DNA from: a virus
DNA length: 31,624 nt
Virus record (IMG/VR): IMGVR_UViG_3300006033_000080
Span: 1-31,624 of that record
Strand: one strand, 5' to 3'
A program made the translations under genes and the position numbers. Positions 7,828 to 14,300 of this stretch are shown here, in pieces. Within the stretch, counting starts at the first letter, position 1. The number at the start of each line of letters is the position of its first letter. The notes under the pieces were generated by a model that was given only the letters and a program-made list of their open reading frames with translations, did not search any database and had not been told where the DNA came from.

Positions 7828-8238
7828 ATGGAAAAAGGGAACGGGGCCTTGAATGATCGGAACAAAGACATGCCAGTGCCACTGCCGCGCATAGGACCAT
7901 TCGAAGTCAACCTAAACACGCTCGTCATCATCGGCGGCTTTATGGCCGGAATTGCGACATGGGGCGCGACGTGGGAGCGCATATCCTCCGGGCAGCAACG
8001 CGCCGACCTGGGGATTGAACGCCTCGAACGCCGCATGGTCGCGCTAGAAGCCAACCTGCGGACGCTCGATAATCACGAGCTGCGGATTGCCGCTGTGGAG
8101 CGTGCCGCCGCCGAGGCTTCGACCAACGCCAGAGAAATGACTGTGACTGTCAACGGCGTCGTGACGGACATCCGCGTCATTCGCGAGATCGTCCAGCGCA
8201 TGGAAGCCTCGCAGGGCAATACGCGCAGTCCTCCGTGA
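7828..8238 (+). CDS. Spanin-like coiled-coil membrane protein
   Basis: 136 residues. A single hydrophobic helix at about residues 29-47 (LNTLVIIGGFMAGIATWGA) is followed by a long heptad-like helical region (IERLERRMVALEANLRTLD, IRVIREIVQRMEA) to the C-terminus. A membrane anchor plus periplasmic coiled coil just after holin and endolysin is the layout of an inner-membrane spanin (Rz-type). No lipoprotein outer-membrane partner (Rz1) is evident. The start at 7828 has only a weak ribosome site, and a TTG or ATG up to 14 codons further in is possible. Confidence 0.65.
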   Translation: MEKGNGALNDRNKDMPVPLPRIGPFEVNLNTLVIIGGFMAGIATWGATWERISSGQQRADLGIERLERRMVALEANLRTLDNHELRIAAVERAAAEASTNAREMTVTVNGVVTDIRVIREIVQRMEASQGNTRSPP

Positions 8239-8327
8239 GACGCTTCTTCCTCCGCTACCTGATCAGGATGCTTGGGCTGTCCTACCGAGTGCAGATGGTG
8301 AGGATGTTCTGGAGCTTGTGGGGGTGA
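8235..8327 (+). CDS. Possible mini-ORF at the end of the lysis operon
   Basis: 30 codons from GTG overlapping the spanin-like stop (GTGA). The product begins VRRFFLRYLIRMLGL and is strongly cationic and hydrophobic, ending FWSLWG. It could be a short membrane-active peptide, but it is too short to separate from chance. Confidence 0.25.
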   Translation: MRRFFLRYLIRMLGLSYRVQMVRMFWSLWG

Positions 8328-8328
8328 A

Positions 8329-8415
8329 GCTGACGGGCCGGTCGCTACTCCGGCGCCTTTGAAGCGGGCAGGTTCCCCATCCGCCTGCGTGTCTGCTTTC
8401 CACGCCGCCGTCAGC
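8329..8415 (+). terminator. Branched inverted repeat ending the lysis operon (terminator-like)
   Basis: GCTGACGG (8329-8336) is complementary to CCGTCAGC (8408-8415). Inside lie GCCGG/CCGGC (8337-8341 and 8350-8354) and a GCAGG/CCTGC hairpin. A TTTTCT run follows a few bases later. The layout is a three-way junction closing with a weak T-run, between the rightward lysis genes and the leftward regulator operon. Terminator or processing element is inferred. Confidence 0.4.
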
Positions 8416-8424
8416 CTGACTTTT

Positions 8425-8625
8425 CTACCATATCCCCCGTCCTATCGCAACCTTCCCGAACTGGCGCGATAGCTCGTCTGCCGCCGCTGCCACGTCTTCA
8501 AGGATCGGAAGGTCGCCCTTCTCATAGCGGCGGATGGTGCGCTCGGACTTGCGGATTATTCGGCCCATCTCCGATTGAGATAGGCCGAGAGAAACGCGGG
8601 TGGCTTTGAACTCAGGACCGGTCAT
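8425..8625 (-). CDS. XRE-family helix-turn-helix regulator
   Basis: 66 residues from the ATG at 8625 with GGGAGG upstream. FKATRVSLGLSQSEMGRIIRK-SERTIRRYEKGD is a standard XRE helix-turn-helix (the recognition helix contains SERTIRRYE). The short C-terminal tail has no effector domain. It is the second gene of a two-gene leftward operon and overlaps the end of the first by 14 bases. A 19-bp palindrome upstream of the operon is a plausible target for autoregulation. Confidence 0.75.
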   Translation of the reverse strand: MTGPEFKATRVSLGLSQSEMGRIIRKSERTIRRYEKGDLPILEDVAAAADELSRQFGKVAIGRGIW

Positions 8626-8851
8626 CTTTGCCTCCCATCGCGGCCGCAATCTCTTCCGCAATGAAGGCCCGTAGGTGCTTCTGAACCTCCTCCGCCGCGC
8701 GCTCTTTCGCTTCGATATATCGGTATCCGTAATACCCCCAGCTATACCCATCGTAAGCTTCTCGGGCGGTGCGCTCTTCTGTGCTGGCGCTGGCGTAAGA
8801 GTCCATTGCCTCCAAAAGGCATTCGATCTTCAGAGTATCGCGCATTTCCAT
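8612..8851 (-). CDS. Small charged helical protein, partner of XRE regulator
   Basis: 79 residues from 8851, or 77 from 8845, where GGAG is better placed. Helical and acidic, with a Tyr-rich stretch (YDGYSWGYYGYRYIE) and a C-terminal helix (EEVQKHLRAFIAEEIAAAM). No known domain. It overlaps the XRE gene, so the two are probably made together. A toxin/antitoxin-like or anti-regulator partner cannot be excluded but is not supported by a motif. Confidence 0.6.
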   Translation of the reverse strand: MEMRDTLKIECLLEAMDSYASASTEERTAREAYDGYSWGYYGYRYIEAKERAAEEVQKHLRAFIAEEIAAAMGGKDDRS

Positions 8852-8895
8852 TCTCCCTTGGCAGGTGGGCGTAGCCCGTTCAATCCACCCAATAT

Positions 8896-8914
8896 CGGAC
8901 ATTCATGATGTCCG
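8896..8914. promoter_or_regulatory. Perfect 19-bp palindromic operator candidate
   Basis: CGGACAT, spacer TCATG, ATGTCCG: seven-base perfect arms. It lies about 45 bases upstream of the leftward XRE operon and about 60 bases before the structured non-coding block, so a protein bound here could control both directions. It is unlike the operators of the main immunity region (AC(A/T)AG-N4-CT(A/T)GT). Confidence 0.55.
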
Positions 8915-8975
8915 GTCAATCCCGAAAATATCGCAACCTTCCCGCTTCCAACGCACTGCGGATTCTGGTATAGAG

Positions 8976-9326
8976 GATGGGCGAGGCCCGTGAGGGCTAC
9001 TGTTACTGAGATGCGGGTTTGGGACCAGATCACCATTCTAGAACGGTGATCAGCCGAGTGCGCTGGGTTCGCAACCCGGTCAGCCCGCCTCGCACAAGTT
9101 CCCTGCGAATAGCAGGCACGAGTTGGAAGAAGCGGGGTTGGCTACCCGTTGGTTGGTAGCGCCTCGATATCGGAGCAACCGTCCCTGGCGGACGGAGCCT
9201 AGCTAGCTTGTTCCGGGCCTTCTTCCATTCATTCGCCATCCTAGATGGCACAGAGAAGCGAGGCGGTTAGTTTTGAGCACCGCTCCGGGATCGAGCGCTA
9301 AGCGCCGGTCGCCGCCTCGCTCACCA
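8976..9326 (+). ncRNA. Candidate structured non-coding RNA (~350 nt)
   Basis: No convincing gene on either strand, but many helices: GGCCC-GTGA-GGGCT (8985-8998, a GNRA-type tetraloop on the plus strand); GATCACC/GGTGATC (9028-9034/9045-9051); CTGGGTT/AACCCGG (9063-9069/9073-9079); CCTGC/GCAGG (9102-9106/9112-9116); a 9-bp helix TGGAAGAAG/CTTCTTCCA (9124-9132/9219-9227) enclosing GGTTG/CAACC, GCTACC/GGTAGC (9141-9146/9155-9160) and CCGTCC/GGACGG (9179-9184/9190-9195); GCCATC/GATGGC (9235-9240/9244-9249); and a 10-bp helix AGCGAGGCGG/CCGCCTCGCT (9257-9266/9312-9321). GCGAGGC recurs at 8981, so 8979-8985 could instead pair with 9316-9322 and close the whole molecule. TATAGA at 8969-8974 may be a -10 box, though the -35 is poor. 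The strand is inferred from the GNRA loop. It does not match tRNA, tmRNA or RNase P. Confidence 0.45.
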
Positions 9327-9435
9327 CCATCCAAACCACTCCCCCACTCCCCACCCTACCGCAAATACAAGTACTATCCCGACACGGAGAAGAGCGGAGG
9401 ACTCGGAACGGTGGGTGATCATGCGTCCGTCTCGG

Positions 9436-9627
9436 TCATGTGAGTTCTCCGGGAGGGGGTGAAAACGTCAATGGCCTGAGTTTTCCATCTTCATAAACCA
9501 GAGGCTCATGGTTGGGAGAGGTGAACAGGAATGCCCCGCCAAACCGCGCAATGGACCAAGGACCAGGTTCCGGCAAATCTGCGATATGTTTGATGCCTGA
9601 CCGGCGGATCGTCTCACTTCCCATCAT
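9436..9627 (-). CDS. Small hypothetical protein
   Basis: 63 residues starting MMGSETIRRSGIKHIADL; either of the two adjacent ATGs fits the GGAGG upstream. A compact beta-type pattern (GPWSIARFGGAFLFTSPNHEPLVYEDGKL) suggests a small folded domain. It overlaps the preceding gene's stop by 14 bases and ends the three-gene leftward set. Function unknown. Confidence 0.5.
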   Translation of the reverse strand: MMGSETIRRSGIKHIADLPEPGPWSIARFGGAFLFTSPNHEPLVYEDGKLRPLTFSPPPGELT

Positions 9628-9853
9628 AGCCTCCATCAACGTTCATCGGGTGGGGAGAGGGCGGGAGCAGTTTCCCGTAGCTCTTGAATTCCGAGATACG
9701 AACCGGCTCATCGAGCTTCCATACATGCCCGCCGCATTTGGGGTAATCGCCACCCGGATAACCATATTTGTCGCGCATCTTCGGTCGGTAATCGAGGAAG
9801 CCTCGCCCGCATCGGCGACATTGCGCGATAACGAGAAGGTCTTCGTCACTCAT
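9614..9853 (-). CDS. Small zinc-binding protein
   Basis: 79 residues from the ATG at 9853, which has GGAGG five bases upstream, better than the ATG at 9865. CRRCG near residue 11 and PKCGGH near residue 39 provide three Cys and a His, the pattern of a zinc ribbon or knuckle. The C-terminus is Pro/Gly-rich. It is spaced one base after the stop of the upstream gene, so the two share one transcript. No specific role can be given. Confidence 0.6.
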   Translation of the reverse strand: MSDEDLLVIAQCRRCGRGFLDYRPKMRDKYGYPGGDYPKCGGHVWKLDEPVRISEFKSYGKLLPPSPHPMNVDGGYDGK

Positions 9854-9854
9854 C

Positions 9855-10133
9855 TCATCCTCCATGAACGTTCGCCGAAGGGGAAACGGACTTCGCCATC
9901 AATCGCTCCAGAGGCGAAAGGTGCTTGACCGGAACCGCCGTGTCAGCCTTCACGAACCGGGAGAGGTAGGCGCGCGTTGCCTTGCTCCATACCTTCTTTC
10001 CCCATGACGTGCCGCCGTGAAGACGCCATGCGTTCTCCCTGAGCGCAGCCTTGCGGGTTTTGATGTCGGCGTCGGCCGGGAGGCTCTTGTCAATCTCAGC
10101 GATCAATCGATCTGCGCTGTCTCGCCACGTCAT
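9855..10133 (-). CDS. Conserved-looking small phage protein (TSWGKK motif)
   Basis: 92 residues from the ATG at 10133 with GGAGG upstream. A helical N-terminal region (ADRLIAEIDKSLPADADIKTRKAALRENA) leads to WRLHGGTSWGKKVWSKATRAYL. Proteins of this shape occur widely in phages without known function. It is the first gene of the three-gene leftward set and starts 14 bp from the inverted-repeat (attP-like) region, so its promoter must overlap those sites. Confidence 0.65.
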   Translation of the reverse strand: MTWRDSADRLIAEIDKSLPADADIKTRKAALRENAWRLHGGTSWGKKVWSKATRAYLSRFVKADTAVPVKHLSPLERLMAKSVSPSANVHGG

Positions 10134-10146
10134 CTCAGCCTCCAAG

Positions 10147-10223
10147 GTCCGTTACGTCGCGAGAATCCTTCAACCAAAACAACGGGTCTGACGAGTAACG
10201 GACTTTCAAGTAACAGGTTGAAG
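10147..10223. other. attP: attP candidate: interlaced inverted repeats beside integrase
   Basis: Two inverted-repeat pairs interleave: GTCCGTTAC (10147-10155) with GTAACGGAC (10195-10203), and CTTCAACC (10168-10175) with GGTTGAAG (10216-10223). The offset is 21 bp on both sides, two helical turns, as expected for protein-binding sites on one DNA face. The block lies just past the integrase stop codon, the usual position for attP arm sites. The core crossover sequence cannot be identified without the bacterial site. No tRNA 3' end is visible here. Confidence 0.5.
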
Positions 10224-10265
10224 ATATTACTCTATCCTACTCCTGCACCTATTCAAATGCAAGAA

Positions 10266-11360
10266 TTACGCCGTTGATTTCACTATCTTTTCAGGGCCGA
10301 AGCCCGAACCTTGTTTTGGGTCCGTGACGAAGCTGTTCGCAATCCGTTCGGATGCGCCACGCGCCAGCGCGAGCTTGTCAGCTTCCTTGGTGTAGAGTTC
10401 GGCCATCTCGATCCGAGACCAGCCATACATTGCCATGAGTTGCCGCGCTGTCGCGCCGCGCTCTGCCGCGATTGTCGCCCCGGCTTTTCGAAGCCCATGA
10501 GCGGCGCATCGTTTCGGCAAGCCTGCCTCCCGGCAGCGTTCCTTGAACCAATTCCCAAATGACTGCCCCGACGCGAACGGCCGTCCCGTGGCCGACGTGA
10601 GAAATGCGAGGTCTCCGGTCTTCGTCGCCTTGATCGACGTGTCCAGTTCGTCGCATATCGTGAGGTGAACCGTTGTGTTCGTCTTGGTCGTTGACAGTTG
10701 CAGCACGCCGTCCCTGACGTGCTGACGCCCGGCGCGGATCACATCGGATCTGCGCAGACCAAGGAAGAGCAGAAGGTCTATCGCCAGCCGCGCTTTCGTC
10801 CCGACTGCGTGATGCGCGCGGAACTGCTCGACTTCCTCAACGGTCCATGCGTGAAAGCCGGTGCTCACCACCTTGAACGTGTCCACTCCCTCGCAAGGGT
10901 TCTTCTCCATATGGCCGGACTTCACCGCCCACTGGAACATTTGCGACAGGACGATCAGCGCATTGTTCGCGGCGTGGGGTGATGCGCGCTTGGCGTCGGT
11001 CGCCCCTTGAATGTGCTTGCGCTCAATCTTGGCGAATGGCTTTTCCCCTTGGGTCTTGCAGACGGAAGTTAGAATGTTGTCGCGAAGGCGGCGCGTCGAA
11101 GGCTTATAACTGGAAAACCGGGCGCTTTCCTTGTATCGTGCAACAAGCCAAGCAAGGCTGCGCTTGTCGTCAACTGGTCTAGGCTTCGGCTTCTCTCCTG
11201 CGAGAGCTAGGCGGTAGGCATCCCAAAATTCAGGTGTGCCATAGGTGTCGGGAAGGCGCACATATTCCTTGCCGCGCCGAAATGCCCATGTCCAGGTTCC
11301 GTGTCGAGACTTCTCATGGCGGATATAGACGGGGCGATTGCGGGGCATGTCATCGGTCAA
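10266..11360 (-). CDS. int: Tyrosine-family phage integrase
   Basis: 364 residues from a TTG at 11360 overlapping the previous stop; an ATG four codons in (11348) is equally possible. An N-terminal arm-binding region is followed by a SAM-like core-binding domain (about residues 66-155) and the catalytic domain. The active-site set is complete: Arg203 in GLRRSD, Lys226 in STTKTN, His288-x-x-Arg291 in HGLRK, Trp314 in the usual second-His position, and nucleophile Tyr323 in ELYTK. It would catalyse site-specific insertion and excision of the phage. It closes the leftward gene array and adjoins the attP candidate. Confidence 0.95.
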   Translation of the reverse strand: MTDDMPRNRPVYIRHEKSRHGTWTWAFRRGKEYVRLPDTYGTPEFWDAYRLALAGEKPKPRPVDDKRSLAWLVARYKESARFSSYKPSTRRLRDNILTSVCKTQGEKPFAKIERKHIQGATDAKRASPHAANNALIVLSQMFQWAVKSGHMEKNPCEGVDTFKVVSTGFHAWTVEEVEQFRAHHAVGTKARLAIDLLLFLGLRRSDVIRAGRQHVRDGVLQLSTTKTNTTVHLTICDELDTSIKATKTGDLAFLTSATGRPFASGQSFGNWFKERCREAGLPKRCAAHGLRKAGATIAAERGATARQLMAMYGWSRIEMAELYTKEADKLALARGASERIANSFVTDPKQGSGFGPEKIVKSTA

Positions 11361-11539
11361 AACCGGAACTCCCCTATCTCGTCAATTGGCCGCTCCTCCT
11401 GTGGACGATTCACAAGATCAGCGGGGATAACGTGGACAACCGCCCCGCCTATGTTGACGGTCAGCGTGGCCCGTTCCTTCCCCGCCGCGCGGATCAGGGT
11501 TCGGACCTGCTTCTCGGTCAAGGCGAGCGCGCGTGTCAT
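11357..11539 (-). CDS. Small integrase-adjacent protein (possible directionality factor)
   Basis: 60 residues (MTRALALTEKQVRTLIRAAG...TLTVNIGGAVVHVIPADL). The pattern of an N-terminal helix 'T-x-K-x-V-x-x-x-I-R-A-A' followed by a two-strand 'V-x-I-G-G-x-V-x-V-I-P' is one I associate with short proteins next to integrases in alphaproteobacterial prophages. Its start overlaps the upstream stop (ATGA) and its stop overlaps the integrase start. A role as excisionase is suggested by position only. Confidence 0.6.
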   Translation of the reverse strand: MTRALALTEKQVRTLIRAAGKERATLTVNIGGAVVHVIPADLVNRPQEERPIDEIGEFRF

Positions 11540-11829
11540 GAGGGTTCGCTTCCCTCCTGCGATGCGCTCTCCTCGGCGGCGCGGAGGTCGAGGATGCATT
11601 CGATCTTGCCGCCGACGACAATGGCAGCGAAGCCGGACGGCAGGATAGGGTTCGTAATAACCGGAACGCCCATGAACGAAGATGAGGCGAGTTTCGGGTC
11701 AGCCACAAGCGCAACCCCTGCGCGGTCAAACGCCGCCATGATAGTCGAGAAAGAGTCGACTTGGATTTCGGCCGGTTCCGGCACGTTCATGGTTCTGAAT
11801 TTAGCGATGGCTTCTCGCAACTCACGCAT
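11536..11829 (-). CDS. Hypothetical protein
   Basis: 97 residues with GGAGGGA upstream of the ATG. It begins with a helix (MRELREAIAKFRTM), and the central part alternates like a small alpha/beta domain (FDRAGVALVADPKL, GVPVITNPIL, GFAAIVVGGKIECIL). It ends SQEGSEPS, almost the same tail as the upstream gene (SQEGSDA). The 17-bp DNA around the junction (11546-11562) is repeated exactly at 11829-11845, so one end may have been copied from the other. Confidence 0.6.
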   Translation of the reverse strand: MRELREAIAKFRTMNVPEPAEIQVDSFSTIMAAFDRAGVALVADPKLASSSFMGVPVITNPILPSGFAAIVVGGKIECILDLRAAEESASQEGSEPS

Positions 11830-12055
11830 CGCTTCCCTCCTGCGATAGGGCGCGGAGCCTCGCGATAGCGGCAACAGCGTCGTCATCATTATCCGACCAG
11901 TCGAACCAAACGACGGCAGATATGGCGCTCACCAAGGCTTTATTCCGAGCCTCGGCAGCTTCGACGCGGGCAAGAAGTCTGGCGTAATCGCCAAAAAACA
12001 CGAGAGGGCCATCGTCCCTTGCCGAAACAGCCCTTGCATACCAGCGGTCAACCAT
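11822..12055 (-). CDS. Small hypothetical protein
   Basis: 77 residues from the ATG at 12055 (AAGGA upstream). A helical N-terminus (YARLLARVEAAEARNKALVSAI) is followed by an acidic patch (WSDNDDDAVAAIARLRALSQEGSDA). It overlaps neighbours on both sides by eight bases. No family recognised. Confidence 0.55.
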   Translation of the reverse strand: MVDRWYARAVSARDDGPLVFFGDYARLLARVEAAEARNKALVSAISAVVWFDWSDNDDDAVAAIARLRALSQEGSDA

Positions 12056-12308
12056 GTTGATTATCCTTCGACAAGGCGAGGGTTGCTTCCTCACGCCATG
12101 ATCCAACGTCGTTTTCTTCGTCGGTCCATAGCATCGCTTTCCGCAGCGCCTCCTCCAGCCTCGCCATGCGTTCCGCCTGTGCGGCGCGGTCGGATTCGAG
12201 GGCAATAGCGACGATGTTGTCGAAGTTGATTATTAGCTGGGGCTGCAATCCTTGTGCTTCCAGCGCCTTCCGCGCCGCTTCCATCACGTCCTCGAGGATA
12301 TCAGTCAT
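12048..12308 (-). CDS. Small helical hypothetical protein
   Basis: 86 residues from MTDILEDVMEAARKALE. Nearly all helix, acidic, with a coiled-coil-like centre (DRAAQAERMARLEEALRKAM). It overlaps the preceding stop by eight bases. No motif recognised; probably a co-translated accessory protein. Confidence 0.55.
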   Translation of the reverse strand: MTDILEDVMEAARKALEAQGLQPQLIINFDNIVAIALESDRAAQAERMARLEEALRKAMLWTDEENDVGSWREEATLALSKDNQHG

Positions 12309-12699
12309 GGCGTGGCTCCAGGTTGCGCAACTCGGCAGCGACAGCAGACAGAACGATGTTGCGATGATGCACGGTAACGGCGAAATCCGGGTGCTTGCGG
12401 CCTCGCATTTCAAGATCGGCGTGGATGTTGCGAAGACGGGCGTCGGACGGAAGACCTATTTCCGGGTCAAGCTCATTCGATAGCCGCTCTCGTGTCTCCG
12501 CCTCCACCGTCTCCAGTCTGGCGCGGAGGGCTTCGATGTCGACGCGAAGCGAAGCGTTGAGCGATCGACACGCATCAAGCTGTGCAGATGCCTCACCTGC
12601 CTTCTTCTCGATTGCCTCATAGTCATTAACCCGGACCCAGTTCCCGAACGGGTTGATCTTCCAAACAGTAGCCTCAGAGAAAGCGAACCTGTCGACCAT
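12301..12699 (-). CDS. Coiled-coil hypothetical protein
   Basis: 132 residues from the ATG at 12699, which overlaps the upstream stop (ATGA) and has GAGGAGA before it. A short N-terminal domain (FSEATVWKINPFGNWVRV) is followed by a long heptad region (about residues 27-75: EAIEKKAGEASAQLDACR, IEALRARLETVEAETRERL). The C-terminal part includes HPDFAVTVHHRNIVL. Similar short coiled-coil proteins fill the early regions of many phages with no assigned role. Confidence 0.6.
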   Translation of the reverse strand: MVDRFAFSEATVWKINPFGNWVRVNDYEAIEKKAGEASAQLDACRSLNASLRVDIEALRARLETVEAETRERLSNELDPEIGLPSDARLRNIHADLEMRGRKHPDFAVTVHHRNIVLSAVAAELRNLEPRHD

Positions 12700-13307
12700 C
12701 ACTTCGTCTCCTCTAGGAAGCGGCGGGCGGCGCGGAACTCGGCTACGGGCAAGCTCGGAACCGGCCCGTTTTCGTCGTTCCATTCCAGAAACACGTGAAG
12801 CGATTCAGGCTCGCCGTCCCATTCCGAAGCTACTTCCGCAAACGGCTCGATCACCTTCCGCGCCTCTGCCAGCTTGGCCTCGGCGGATTCGGCTCGGTCG
12901 AGATTGCGTTCCTGCTCTTCCTGATGCAGTTGCCCGAAATGGTTGATTTGCTCGCGGAGGGTGTCACGCTCCATCACGACGCGCTCAAGGGCGGTGGCGG
13001 AATACACGGGGCGCTCTTCATAATCGTGCGGGTCGAACTTCCGCTCAGGAGGCTTTCGCCCCCACAGCCATTCCGACCATTTGTCATCAACGGACCAGCC
13101 CTTCGACCGAAACTGCCACGCCACCGGCTCTTCATCCACATCGGCAGGAGTGGTGGGCGTCTCCGCGTCTAGGGCGGCGATGGCGTCCCGGCAGCCGATA
13201 AGCAAGTCGCGCACGGCGTCGTGGTTCGCCATCTCTGGATTGAACAGCCCGCCACTGGCAAGGTATTCGGTGATGCGCGCGACTAGCGCCTTCTGGATTG
13301 CGGTCAT
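12699..13307 (-). CDS. Ead/Ea22-like early phage protein
   Basis: 202 residues; AGGAG six bases before the ATG. The middle contains 'PVAWQFRSKGW...DKWSEWLWGRKPP', 'YEERPVYS' and then a heptad region from ~108 to 160 (LERVVMERDTLREQINHFG). This order of a WQ-R box, a 'PVYS' strand and a trailing coiled coil is seen in the Ead/Ea22-type early proteins of lambdoid and rhizobial phages, whose function is unknown. The start overlaps the upstream gene by four bases. Confidence 0.6.
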   Translation of the reverse strand: MTAIQKALVARITEYLASGGLFNPEMANHDAVRDLLIGCRDAIAALDAETPTTPADVDEEPVAWQFRSKGWSVDDKWSEWLWGRKPPERKFDPHDYEERPVYSATALERVVMERDTLREQINHFGQLHQEEQERNLDRAESAEAKLAEARKVIEPFAEVASEWDGEPESLHVFLEWNDENGPVPSLPVAEFRAARRFLEETK

Positions 13308-13642
13308 GTCAGGCTCCTGATAGCTAGAACTTCATCGTCCGTGAGGCCAAGAGACTTTGCCTTCGCCAGCGCAGCATCTTTCGCGATGATGCGTTTTTCC
13401 ATCACTTCATCGTCGTGTGACGGTTCTTGAACGAGGATGATCGACGCAGGCAGAACACGCTTCCCGTCGAGTAGCAGCACCTCTACCGGGTCGACCGGGC
13501 AATCGGTGCCCTGCACATATCCTTTCTTCGAAAGCCGGATAGCCGTTGCGCGCAGCTTGCAAAAAGCCTTGACGTATTCGCGCCCGCGACCCTCCGTCAG
13601 GTCCGTGTTGGTCTTGACTGCCCAAAGTATCTCGGTCGTCAC
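13304..13642 (-). CDS. Hypothetical protein
   Basis: 112 residues from a GTG at 13642, chosen because GTGA overlaps the stop of the HNH gene and AGGAGAAGG precedes it. N-terminal beta/helix part (TTEILWAVKTNTDLTEGRG, KAFCKLRATAIRLSKKGYV), then a Pro/Val-rich strand segment (DPVEVLLLDGKRVLPASII). The C-terminal ~30 residues resemble a small helical pair (AKDAALAKAKSLGLTDDEV). No family recognised. Confidence 0.6.
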   Translation of the reverse strand: MTTEILWAVKTNTDLTEGRGREYVKAFCKLRATAIRLSKKGYVQGTDCPVDPVEVLLLDGKRVLPASIILVQEPSHDDEVMEKRIIAKDAALAKAKSLGLTDDEVLAIRSLT

Positions 13643-14070
13643 GTTCCTTCTCCTGTCGATTGCCCTGCGAGCCACATGCGGTAGAGGTGGCTCTGCTGGG
13701 GTGCTTGCTGTTTCGTGATGCGCGCGGGCTTGTCAGGCGCCGGGAAGCCTCTGCCGGGGATATTCTGCTTCGGACGGGCGATGCCGCGCGCCTTGTCCTG
13801 CTGGCGAAGCGTCTTCGCGGCCTTCGGTGTGTCGATCTTCGCGGACTTGAACTTGTGGCAGGGGATGCATGTTGCTGCGCAGTTCTCCAGGCTGTTATCC
13901 TTGGAGTTCGCGTCCAGCACGATATGATCGAACTCGACACCATCCGCGAGAGGGGCATTGCAGCGGCAACCGGGTTCCAGGTTATACCAAGCGCCCACCG
14001 CCTCGCAGCGGCCCTCAGAGCGGGCAAGGGCGGCTCTCTTGGTAGCCTTGGTGAACTCGTTGCGCGCCAC
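13639..14070 (-). CDS. HNH endonuclease
   Basis: 143 residues from GTG at 14070 (AAGGGGAA upstream; the long N-terminal extension in the same frame runs into two other genes and is discarded). The nuclease core is EGRCEAVG...CRCNAPL-ADGVEFDHIVLD, then DNSLENCAATCIPCHKFKS. The EFDH motif is the catalytic strand, Asn of the DNSLEN turn follows, and C-x-x-C-H closes a beta-beta-alpha metal fold. It is a free-standing HNH within the small-gene array, far from the terminase. A homing-type or recombination role are both possible. Confidence 0.85.
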   Translation of the reverse strand: MARNEFTKATKRAALARSEGRCEAVGAWYNLEPGCRCNAPLADGVEFDHIVLDANSKDNSLENCAATCIPCHKFKSAKIDTPKAAKTLRQQDKARGIARPKQNIPGRGFPAPDKPARITKQQAPQQSHLYRMWLAGQSTGEGT

Positions 14071-14072
14071 GG

Positions 14073-14300
14073 CTATTCCCCTTCCTGTAGGGCGGCGCGG
14101 CCGGCTGACTCGTATGCCTTGAGAACTTCTGTGACGATATCTGCGCAAAGCCGCTTCTGAGAAGGCGTGCGGCTGTCCCAAAAATCCATGCTTCCGCCGT
14201 TCTGTTCGAAGGCGTATTCTCGGCTCCAGAGGGCCATCGCTAGCCGAGCTTCGGCGTGCGGATTTGAGTTGCGCTGCGCGCGTTCTCTGTCGTATTTCAT
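14073..14300 (-). CDS. Small hypothetical protein
   Basis: 75 residues from ATG 14300 (AGGAG six bases upstream; the GTG one codon earlier is possible). Helical, with a central aromatic patch (WSREYAFEQNGGSMDFWDS) and a C-terminal helix (IVTEVLKAYESAGRAALQ). The start overlaps the upstream stop by one base. Unknown function. Confidence 0.55.
   Translation of the reverse strand: MKYDRERAQRNSNPHAEARLAMALWSREYAFEQNGGSMDFWDSRTPSQKRLCADIVTEVLKAYESAGRAALQEGE

Noticed and set aside
7647-8054. Minus-strand frame opposite the spanin-like gene
   Set aside because: Ser/Arg-rich shadow; the plus-strand gene has a clear membrane segment and coiled coil.
9060-9100. tRNA or tmRNA-like T-arm (GGGTTCGCAACCC) near matching 7-base acceptor arms
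   Set aside because: The loop TTCGCAA lacks the conserved A58, the supposed acceptor arms are 113 bases apart, the anticodon arm does not form, and a 3' end ending ACCA at 9326 has no T-arm before it.
9030-9251. Minus-strand 73-codon frame across the structured block
   Set aside because: No ribosome site and random-looking Arg/Pro-rich product; the hairpins explain the region better.
9512-9928. Plus-strand 138-codon frame
   Set aside because: It overlaps two coupled leftward genes with GGAGG sites and a zinc-binding pattern.
10147-10223. CRISPR array or replication iterons
   Set aside because: Only two copies of each arm, inverted, with no regular spacers.
10230-10265. tRNA 3' end (TTCAAAT) as attachment core
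   Set aside because: The flanking bases do not form a T-stem, so it is a chance match.
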